Shown here: in pieces, positions 16,385 through 22,974 of the stretch
Position numbering within the stretch: the first letter of the stretch is position 1
Layout of the letters: the number at the start of each line of letters is the position of its first letter
NCBI GenBank assembly: GCA_002395225.1
Contig: DGWH01000131.1
Coordinates: forward strand, 32,832 to 69,615
Source of the DNA: Christensenella sp. UBA4263
Lineage (GTDB): Bacteria > Bacillota > Clostridia > Christensenellales > Aristaeellaceae
Direction of reading: 5' to 3'
Length of the DNA stretch: 36,784 bases
The notes under the pieces: generated by a model
Databases searched by the model: none
The model's input: only the letters and a program-made list of their open reading frames with translations
What the model was told of the DNA's origin: nothing
Made by a program: the position numbers and the translations under genes

Positions 16385-17003
16385 TCATCAGGAAGCATAC
16401 AGAGAGGCTGTGATTAATGCTTTTGTTCATAACCACTGGCTTGATGGAGCACCTGCGTTTACGGTTTTTCAGGATCGGATAGAGATCTTGTCCAAGGGAC
16501 TGTTGGCCCCGAAGCAGACGATGGACGGCTTTTATGCGGGAGAATCCGTTCCTGTCAATGAGAAGCTGGCTAAAATCATCCTTCAGCTGCATATCAGCGA
16601 ACAAACCGGACGAGGTGTTCCGGCTATTTTGAATGCCTATGGTAAGAAAGCATTCCGATTTTCAAAGAATAACATTAAGGTAACGATTCCTTTCGACAGA
16701 CTGACTGAGGAGAACAATGCACCAGTCAAGGGTGAGAATGTACCAGTCGATGTACCAGTCAATGCACCAGTCGAAAGAGAAAATGTACCAGTAAAAGCTA
16801 TTGATACGATATCAGACGAAGAAAAAATACTAATGTTCTGTGAGAAGCCAAGAGGTATACTGGAAATATGCGCTCACCTGAAATATAAAGATAAGAGAAG
16901 CGTGCGAAAGAGACTGCAGCCGCTCCTTGAACAAGGTAGAATTGCAATGACGATTCCGGATAAGCCGAATAGTCGGCTGCAAAAGTACATTACAATCAAA
17001 TAG
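16385..17003 (+). pseudogene. C-terminal fragment of an AlbA/HATPase_c_4-type transcriptional regulator
   Basis: The frame is open from 16362 to 17003, but the part before 16385 belongs to the cupin scrap. From YREAVINAFVHNHW onward it matches the HATPase_c_4 part of COG2865-type regulators (RIEILSKGLL, EQTGRGVPAI). This is followed by a Val-Pro-rich linker with repeated N-x-P-V units and a winged-helix end (ILEICAHLKYKDKRSVRKRL). The N-terminal AlbA/Schlafen-like half is missing, so the gene is beheaded. It could still be translated from 16362 as about 213 residues, but no ribosome site is evident. Confidence 0.75.
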
Positions 17004-17028
17004 GATTCCGTTAAAAGCACCAGAGTTA

Positions 17029-17165
17029 CTATTGTTTGTTCATAGAAGTACTGCCTGAGGCAGATTTCCTGTATTCATAGGGAGTAACATGATGGATCTT
17101 CTTGAAGGTTCGGGAAAAATTGAACCTCTTCAATGGGTTATCAAATCGGATGTAATTGCTCCGAG
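17029..17165 (-). pseudogene. C-terminal fragment of an AraC-family regulator
   Basis: On the minus strand a frame encodes IRFDNPLKRFNFSRTFKK followed by IHHVTPYEYRKS and a TAG at 17029-17031. This is the last helix-turn-helix of an AraC-family protein (consensus GF.....FSR.FKK..G.TP.EYR). Nothing upstream continues it, so only the end of the gene remains. Confidence 0.7.
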
Positions 17166-17359
17166 ACTAAACTAAACGACATTGGCACTGCTCTGCTTTC
17201 TTTGGTATAGTTGCATATCGTTCTGGACGGCATTTGCGGAAAACGATTAACCACATAGCCAACCGGGTGTATCATTTGATCATGCAGATATCGGACTTGC
17301 TTGCTTTTCAGAAATTTACCATCGTTAAGAGCGCAGGAAACAATTATATAAACGAATTC
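17141..17359 (-). other. Unrecognised 72-codon open stretch
   Basis: A minus-strand frame between stops at about 17360 and 17141 has protein-like content (GKFLKSKQVRYLHDQMIHP, YVVNRFPQMPSRTICNY), but no start site is apparent and I do not recognise a family. It lies among gene fragments and may be another remnant. The rest of 17004-17590 shows nothing beyond the AraC tail and one palindromic repeat. Confidence 0.2.
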
Positions 17360-17480
17360 TTATCTTGACAGAATGGCATGAAAGAAGCCCAGAATACGGT
17401 AATTGTATCGTTGAGATAAATCAATGCATTTTCATTTATCTTGTGAGCAAAATCGTTCAGATAATTATTTCCCAGGCTCT

Positions 17481-17510
17481 AACTGTCGCCGCACGACAAG
17501 ACCGCTCCTT
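17481..17510 (+). repeat. Palindromic intergenic repeat (copy E)
   Basis: AACTGTCGCCGCACGACA followed by AGACCGCTCCTT matches the family core. It is the only copy not directly next to an intact minus-strand gene; it lies in the fragment-rich region. Confidence 0.8.
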
Positions 17511-17589
17511 TCGCAGGGTCTGTAATGGATTCACATACCTCACCTGTCTCACTGACCATTCTAAGCTCCAGGCCCTTGTAATGTCAACA

Positions 17590-17964
17590 AAGCATTTTCT
17601 CCTTTGCAGAAGTACAGAGATCTCCGCTGAGATTATGTTCGATGTTGGAGCTGCGTGGTATGGAAACCGATCACGCCGGGAACGGCCAGCAGGCCCTTGA
17701 GATGTTCCGTGACAGCGCACCCGGAACCTATAATGCCATTCTGATGGACTCCGGATGCCGGTGATGAACGGTCTGGATGCCACAAAAGCCATTCGTGCCC
17801 TGGACCATCCGGATGCGAAAACGATCCCCATCATTGCCCTGACGGCCAATGCCTTTGATGAGGATGTCCAGCGTTCCCTGCAGGCCGGAATGAATGCGCA
17901 TCTCAGCAAGCCCGTGGAGTCGGATCACCTGTCTCGCACCCTTGAGCTCCTCATTCGGGACTGA
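17590..17964 (+). pseudogene. Decayed copy of the hybrid kinase's last receiver domain
   Basis: From 17649 on this is almost identical to 15829-16142, the 3' end of the hybrid kinase gene; from 17590 to 17648 it is recognisable but diverged. Two bases are lost near 17646 and one near 17750, which breaks the frame and alters the phospho-acceptor region (GATGGACTCCGG against GATGGACATCCGG). The stretch from 17755 reads cleanly to a TGA at 17962-17964. The sharp change in similarity suggests either old duplication followed by recent gene conversion or two separate events. Confidence 0.85.
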
Positions 17965-18004
17965 ACGGACAATCCTCCTGCCTCAGGACGGCAGAAAGAC
18001 ACAA

Positions 18005-18043
18005 AACAGGAAAAGGCATCCGTTACGGATGCCTTTTCCTGTT
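18005..18043. terminator. Terminator copy 2
   Basis: A perfect 18-bp stem with a TTA loop, followed by CC on one side and preceded by ACAAA on the other. It follows the receiver-domain copy as copy 1 follows the intact gene. Similarity with the other copies ends at about 18059, which I take as the left edge of the insertion sequence. Confidence 0.85.
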
Positions 18044-18096
18044 CCCAGTGTGATTTCAGCAAGTCAGAATTTGATTGAACATTGATGATATACCGC

Positions 18097-18125
18097 TTGA
18101 TCTGTTTGTAAAAATATTTTATCAT
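18097..18125 (+). promoter_or_regulatory. Promoter of the transposase gene
   Basis: TTGATC (18097-18102) and TATCAT (18120-18125) are separated by 17 bases. The promoter lies downstream of the first in-frame ATG (18075), so translation should begin later, at the TTG at 18165. Confidence 0.65.
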
Positions 18126-18164
18126 GTAGGCAGATTGATTAACGACTACACAGAGGTGAATATC

Positions 18165-20309
18165 TTGCCAAATATTCAATACCACCAAACCGGTCAGAAA
18201 GATGCCAGCGGCCATGATGTTGAATACGGAATCTGGCCTGGCACCAGCAAGCGGCAAAATGGGAAAGTGATCAAGATTGGACGGATGTATCTTGGGCGGG
18301 TAATTGATAAATCCAATCTCATTTTCTTCAACAATACCCAAGGGCTGTTTAGATTTGATCCTTCTGACCAAAGCTTTCATGAAGTCAAAAAAGAAACGCA
18401 TGTCTTCGATGCGCCAGCAAACGAAGCTGGAAATGCGCTATCCACACTTCGCTTTGGAGGCAGCTACTTTCTCGGGAAACTGCTCCCTGGAATTGAATAT
18501 CACACTGTACTGGATAACATTGAGACAGAAAACCCAGACTGTCTGAATGCGTTGCTTCATTGCTATCTTCTTTCCCCAAATGCAGACATGCATTCAAATG
18601 TATGGTTTGACAAAAGCTTCGCAAAATTTCTTTACCCCGTCGCAAATCTATGCAGTCAAAGGATTTCAGAATTCTATGAGAAGATAGGAAAAGATGATGC
18701 ACAAAGAATCATTTTTCTGGAGAAGCATATCGAATATGTGTTGAAATCGACTGACGATGAATACTGTATCATAATTGACAGTTCAGCGTGTCAAAATGCC
18801 TGGGATGTCCCGATCACCATGGCTTCGAGTCACGAAATCGAGAACAACATCGACTGCCGGGTTATTCTTGCAGTACAGCGTTCTACCGGATTGCCGTTAT
18901 ACTATGAAATAATCAGGGGGAACGTTATTGACAGTGCAGCGTTAGCCAGCGTAAGAAAAACGCTTGAAAACTTAGGGCTGAAAGTTTCGGATGTTCTGAC
19001 TGATGCGGGATATCGTTGCCCTTCCAGTCTGGAGCGACTGATTTTAGACGGTTCAGATTTGTTGGTACAGCTGAATCCTGCATACAATCTGTACAAAGAA
19101 GCTTTTAAGAAAGTTTCTCTCTTACATAATCCGGATGACAGTGTAAAGCGCATCATTTACAGGAACCGACATGTAAACGTCCTAAAGATTCCGTCTGTCA
19201 TTGGTAAAGACAGGGAATCGGGCAAAAATATTAAGGGATACATGTATCTGTGTCTGGATGAAGAAGCCTGCCATGAAAAAACAGATCGCCTGCCAAGGGA
19301 GAACAAGACACGGGAAAAACCCTTGACTGAAAAACAGTTCGACGAAGCTAAGGCAAAGTCAGGTGTTTTTTTGATTGTCGACACTCGGGATTTGGACGAG
19401 AAAGATGTTTTAGCCGAGTATTATCTCAGGCAGGCTGCAGAACAGTTTTCCGACTATGCAACGAACTATGCGAAAATGATGCCGGTTCGAAATCATAAAA
19501 ACGAGACAATTGCCGGGCATATGATGATGTCATTTATAGCAACATTTCTGTCTGTGCTCATCAAAAATCGCATGAACATGATGAATTCATCGTACTGCGC
19601 TGTACCGGATTATTTTCGTGACAAGATTTCCGATGATGAAAAGACCATTTCCATTCAGACTGAAAAGGGTGAACAGCATCTTGTGATGGTACAGGATCCG
19701 CTGGAAGATATCTTTGAGTCGAGTCCGGGTGTTTTGTTCAGTGAACTTGAATTTATCGGTGGAGTCACCTATCCTGAGAAAAAAGAGAGCCAACGAAAAA
19801 AATCCATAATCATCGATCAGCCCCATAAGAATGCCAGCCAATTCTTAGAAGCATTCGGACTGAACTTTCCCTTGAATGTTGAGATTCTTGAAGATGGTTC
19901 CCTGATTTATCATATGAAGAACAATGCAAAAGAAACATGCTCAAGGGCTCTTGCATTTACCAGACCTCTTTCGGAGGAAGACCTGCTAAAAGTGAAAGAA
20001 GAAGCCGAACGCAAAAACCAACTTAACCAGCAGGAAGAGGCTGCTGCAAACGTTGCTTCTGAAACGGGCAATGCATCTAATGCAGCCGGCACTGAAACAA
20101 AAGAAGAAGCCAAAGAAAACACAGCCCATCAGGCACAACCTCATCCTAAAAAGCGAGGGCGTCCAGGTGGTTCTTTGAACAAGAAAACATTGGAAAGATT
20201 AGCAGCACAAAAGAAAATGGAAGAAGAAGGTCTTGTTCCTCCTGCAGAAAAAAAGGGACGCGGCCGCCCAAAAGGATCAAAGAACAAAAAAACTGAGCCG
20301 AAAAACTAA
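18165..20309 (+). CDS. IS1634/IS4-like DDE transposase with C-terminal AT-hooks
   Basis: A transposase of 714 residues from a TTG at 18165, which has GAGGTG six bases upstream; an in-frame ATG at 18075 lies before the promoter and would add 30 residues. The catalytic residues are visible as IIIDSSACQN (first Asp), VLTDAGYRCP (second Asp) and YYLRQAAEQF, a Y-x2-R-x3-E signature around the Glu. The tail is highly charged and holds two AT-hook motifs, KKRGRPGG and KGRGRPKGS, which bind the minor groove of AT-rich DNA and may guide target choice. The coding sequence is AT-richer than the flanking chromosomal genes, as expected for an incomer. It looks intact. Confidence 0.88.
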   Translation: MPNIQYHQTGQKDASGHDVEYGIWPGTSKRQNGKVIKIGRMYLGRVIDKSNLIFFNNTQGLFRFDPSDQSFHEVKKETHVFDAPANEAGNALSTLRFGGSYFLGKLLPGIEYHTVLDNIETENPDCLNALLHCYLLSPNADMHSNVWFDKSFAKFLYPVANLCSQRISEFYEKIGKDDAQRIIFLEKHIEYVLKSTDDEYCIIIDSSACQNAWDVPITMASSHEIENNIDCRVILAVQRSTGLPLYYEIIRGNVIDSAALASVRKTLENLGLKVSDVLTDAGYRCPSSLERLILDGSDLLVQLNPAYNLYKEAFKKVSLLHNPDDSVKRIIYRNRHVNVLKIPSVIGKDRESGKNIKGYMYLCLDEEACHEKTDRLPRENKTREKPLTEKQFDEAKAKSGVFLIVDTRDLDEKDVLAEYYLRQAAEQFSDYATNYAKMMPVRNHKNETIAGHMMMSFIATFLSVLIKNRMNMMNSSYCAVPDYFRDKISDDEKTISIQTEKGEQHLVMVQDPLEDIFESSPGVLFSELEFIGGVTYPEKKESQRKKSIIIDQPHKNASQFLEAFGLNFPLNVEILEDGSLIYHMKNNAKETCSRALAFTRPLSEEDLLKVKEEAERKNQLNQQEEAAANVASETGNASNAAGTETKEEAKENTAHQAQPHPKKRGRPGGSLNKKTLERLAAQKKMEEEGLVPPAEKKGRGRPKGSKNKKTEPKN

Positions 20310-20420
20310 ACTACAATTGCGTTTTAGGGTTCTTTCTGTTTGTGCTGTCCCCTATTCTTTTTTGTGGGTGCTGCATTTCAGGAAGTTCCTTTTTGCATCC
20401 AATCGAATCTGAAAATGCTT

Positions 20421-20834
20421 CTATGGTTCGCTATTTTCAGCCTTCTCATTATCATTGTTGCCGCCCTCTGGAGTGGGTAATGGTTCGGGAATAAAGAACT
20501 CACTCGCAGCTTTAAAATCAGATGCCAGGTTAGCAATGACCGACTGGAGGATGTTGAGATCTGTTGCGATCGCATTGAACACTTTAGCCAGGTTCTGATC
20601 AGAAGAATCATTTGCACAGCTATCAGGCGGAGCCTCAGCTTCTGCTAATTTAGCACTTAATTCATTTGGACGGCCACGTTTTCCAGTAGGCAGTATTTTT
20701 CCCTGAACCGGATCCCATTTGCCAATACACCGCCTCTTTTGTACTTTCTTTTGTTTCTCTTCATCCCAAACATAAGACGTGTCGTAAACATAGTAGGTCT
20801 GGCTGTGCCTGTTGAAAGATTTTGTTATCGACAT
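20421..20834 (-). CDS. Small IS-associated accessory protein
   Basis: A 137-residue protein that starts with TYYVYDTSYVWDEEKQKK and CIGKWDPVQGKILPTGKRGRP. This resembles the N-terminal sequence of many IS1634-type transposases (YVYE... IGKIDP.TG.I.PTG), here as a separate protein with an AT-hook-like KRGRP. The ribosome site AGAGGAAT is close before ATG. It is convergent with the transposase gene, 111 bases away. A DNA-binding helper or regulator of transposition is likely. The function is inferred from context only. Confidence 0.7.
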   Translation of the reverse strand: MSITKSFNRHSQTYYVYDTSYVWDEEKQKKVQKRRCIGKWDPVQGKILPTGKRGRPNELSAKLAEAEAPPDSCANDSSDQNLAKVFNAIATDLNILQSVIANLASDFKAASEFFIPEPLPTPEGGNNDNEKAENSEP

Positions 20835-21021
20835 GCTATAATTCCTCTGAATAAATCGTTTGCAAAGAGTCTAACCTGAATCTCAGAAAGATCTGAAACG
20901 GAACAATTCCGGTTATCATTCCAGATGCATTTGAGAACGAGTATAGAAGGTTACGGAGCATATGAAAACACGGCTTTTCTGTTTGTGCGTTTAATGATAT
21001 GATTGAGCTGAGGTGATAAGT

Positions 21022-21813
21022 TTGGATTTTATGGACGTTATCAACGAGGCGCTTAAGATTATCGCGCCGTATACAAAAACTTATAACAGCGAGAAAATGC
21101 ACCTCGGCTTTTTCGACCCGGACAAATTCGAAGAGGAACTCGACCGTTTCTGCAGGTCGGAAGGCCTCAGGCGTCCTCCGTTACCGGAACATCTGATTCC
21201 CGCGGCACTGCCCATTCCGCCGAACGGAATTTTCATAAGCGGCTCAGTGATGGATATCCCCAATGCCCTGCTCCCCATTGTCATTTCATCCGTCTTTCAT
21301 CTGTTTTTTTTCGAAAACCAGTATGACGGAAACATGAACGACATTCTGATGGATTACCCGGAAGTAAGTAAAATTCCCGACCATGAAATTCCTGATCTGA
21401 TGAACCGTACGGCTGACATGCACCGGATTGTCCTCCACCGGAGAATCGGGTACGGTATCTGGTCGGCTTTCCTGGCCGATTTCATGACGGGTTATATTGT
21501 TGTTCCGTTTTATCTGACAGCAGAAGATGTCAGCATAGCGCTGGATCGAGCCGGATGCGAACCGGGAATACCGGAAGTGGCAGAATTCGCCAAAGCTGTT
21601 CTCGGCTGCCCCGACTACGCAGGCGGTGAGGTTGGGAAAAACTTTACTTTTTCCGGCCGTCATCTGCCGTTCCAGACGCTGCTGGAGGATTTGGCCTATC
21701 AGCTCGGTCAGGAAAAATACTATAAGGTGACACCGGAATTTCTGTGTAACCTGGGCAGGGACTATGAAAAAGACCTGATTGAGTTTAAAGCTCTGCAAAC
21801 AAACACACGATAA
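21022..21813 (+). CDS. Protein of unknown function
   Basis: A 263-residue protein starting at a TTG (21022) with GAGGTG six bases upstream, the same arrangement as the transposase gene; a GTG at 21013 overlaps that site and is less likely. I recognise no family. It has no signal peptide. A mildly hydrophobic stretch (ALLPIVISSVFHLFFF) lies near residue 85 and another (FLADFMTGYIVVPFYL) near 150; neither is a convincing membrane helix alone. GC content is like the chromosomal genes rather than the insertion sequence. It could be cargo left of a mobile element or a resident gene. Confidence 0.65.
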   Translation: MDFMDVINEALKIIAPYTKTYNSEKMHLGFFDPDKFEEELDRFCRSEGLRRPPLPEHLIPAALPIPPNGIFISGSVMDIPNALLPIVISSVFHLFFFENQYDGNMNDILMDYPEVSKIPDHEIPDLMNRTADMHRIVLHRRIGYGIWSAFLADFMTGYIVVPFYLTAEDVSIALDRAGCEPGIPEVAEFAKAVLGCPDYAGGEVGKNFTFSGRHLPFQTLLEDLAYQLGQEKYYKVTPEFLCNLGRDYEKDLIEFKALQTNTR

Positions 21814-22132
21814 GATAATCCTCAACTAATCCTCACACAACAGCCAAAAAAGCGCACATACAATCCTCACGAAATAACGCCAGGAGCGCCCCTCCATCCT
21901 GTCACCGCAACACTTTAATCGGTATTTTACCCTGATACGGCATGGTTTACAAGGGCGAGAATATTATACAAGCAGCAAGACGGAGTAAAACAAGGTGGAC
22001 AAACAAAAAGCTGCGCCAGATCCCGGTAAAATGGTACCCAGATTGAAGACGGCATTTTGACAGTACCTGATTCTACCCGGCTGTTTGTCCAGTCATCACG
22101 TCGATTCCATACAGGACGGCAGAAATACACAA
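21814..22132. other. Intergenic stretch without a recognised gene
   Basis: About 320 bases. AATCCTCA occurs three times at 21816-21870. A 34-codon frame from 21942 lacks a ribosome site. From about 22111 the sequence becomes related to the stretch before terminator copy 2 (AGGACGGCAGAAA, ACACAAAACAGG). Confidence 0.45.
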
Positions 22133-22171
22133 AACAGGAAAAGGCATCTGTTACGGATGCCTTTTCCTGTT
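22133..22171 (-). terminator. Terminator of the redox operon (terminator copy 3)
   Basis: An 18-bp stem with one T-G wobble and a TTA loop lies eight bases after the stop of the cupin gene. It is the third copy of the hairpin at 16203 and 18005, and on the minus strand it is followed by TTTTG. Confidence 0.85.
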
Positions 22172-22178
22172 CCACGTG

Positions 22179-22925
22179 TTATTTCAGTTTTCCATACAAG
22201 TCATCATCCACCGGCTCCAGCCATTCCGCTGATGCATCTTTTCCGGGCACCTCGACTGCCAGATGCTGGAACCAGCTGTCCGCTGCCGCACCATGCCAGT
22301 GCTTGACTCCTGCCGGAATATTGACCACATCCCCCGGATGAAGTTCTCTGGCTTCTTTTCCCCATTCCTGATACCAGCCGCGTCCGCTGATGCAAATCAG
22401 CATCTGTCCGCCGCCCTCGCTGGCATGATGAATGTGCCAGTTGTTCCGGCATCCAGGTTCAAACGTCACATTAAAGACCGGAACCTGCTCCGTCGAAAGA
22501 GGGGCGAGGTAACTCTGTCCGATGAAATACTGCGCATATGCATCATTCTTATGGCCGACCGGGAAAACAGACAGATTGGACGGAACACCATCCAGTTCAC
22601 TTTCCTCATCGCCATAGACTTCCTGAATCAGCGGAAATGTGCTCCAAGCCTTTGGCCATCCGCAATAGAACGCCAGCTGGGTCACAAGTTCAACCGCTTC
22701 CTGCTTCGTCACGCCATGTTCCCGGCCAATGGTCAGGTGTGCCTTCAGCTGCGGATACAGTCCTGCAGAAAACAGCGCAGCAATGGTAATCATGCTCCGG
22801 TCACGCGGGGAAAGTTCCTTTTCCCTTGACCATACCTCACCAAACAGAACATCATCGTTCAGCTCGGCAAACTTGGGTGCCAGCTTTCCGAGATTGTCTC
22901 TCCCGGCAGTCTGTTTCTTTTTCAT
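22179..22925 (-). CDS. Carboxymuconolactone decarboxylase-cupin fusion protein
   Basis: A 248-residue two-domain protein. Residues about 10-100 are a carboxymuconolactone decarboxylase/AhpD-like domain (ELSPRDRSMITIAALFSAG, WPKAWSTFPLIQEV); the family's CxxC pair is not present. Residues about 130-235 are a cupin with the metal ligands in NNWHIHHASEGGGQ and the late His in VKHWHG. The ATG at 22925 has GGAG eight bases upstream; a TTG two codons earlier is too close to that site. Such fusions often stand beside flavodoxin and aldo-keto reductase genes in Clostridia and Bacteroidia; the substrate is unknown. It is the last gene of the redox operon. A broken copy of its end lies at 16.2-16.4 kb. 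Confidence 0.9.
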   Translation of the reverse strand: MKKKQTAGRDNLGKLAPKFAELNDDVLFGEVWSREKELSPRDRSMITIAALFSAGLYPQLKAHLTIGREHGVTKQEAVELVTQLAFYCGWPKAWSTFPLIQEVYGDEESELDGVPSNLSVFPVGHKNDAYAQYFIGQSYLAPLSTEQVPVFNVTFEPGCRNNWHIHHASEGGGQMLICISGRGWYQEWGKEARELHPGDVVNIPAGVKHWHGAAADSWFQHLAVEVPGKDASAEWLEPVDDDLYGKLK

Positions 22926-22974
22926 GTTCAACGCTCCTCAGGCCAGTCAGCAGGCCTGCTGCAAAATGCTTCTT

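Larger units (their letters stand above)
18060..20980. mobile_element. Two-gene insertion sequence, IS1634/IS4-like; ends approximate
   Basis: The element carries a DDE transposase (plus strand) and a convergent accessory gene (minus strand). The left edge is set by the loss of similarity between terminator copies at about 18059. The right edge is a guess between 20840 and 21010. I looked for terminal inverted repeats and a target duplication and found no convincing pair, so the element may be degraded at one end. Confidence 0.55.

Noticed and set aside
16726..16800. Val-Pro repeats as a CRISPR-like or DNA repeat array
   Set aside because: They are short in-frame protein repeats (N-x-P-V) of a regulator linker, without regular spacers.
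17365..17700. A 111-codon plus-strand frame
   Set aside because: It crosses a palindromic repeat and the decayed receiver copy; it is not a single real gene.
20836..21102. Minus-strand frame upstream of the IS accessory gene
   Set aside because: It overlaps the start of the unknown gene, has no ribosome site and no recognised sequence.
21942..22046. A 34-codon frame starting MVYKGENIIQ
   Set aside because: No ribosome site and no known relative; too short to support.
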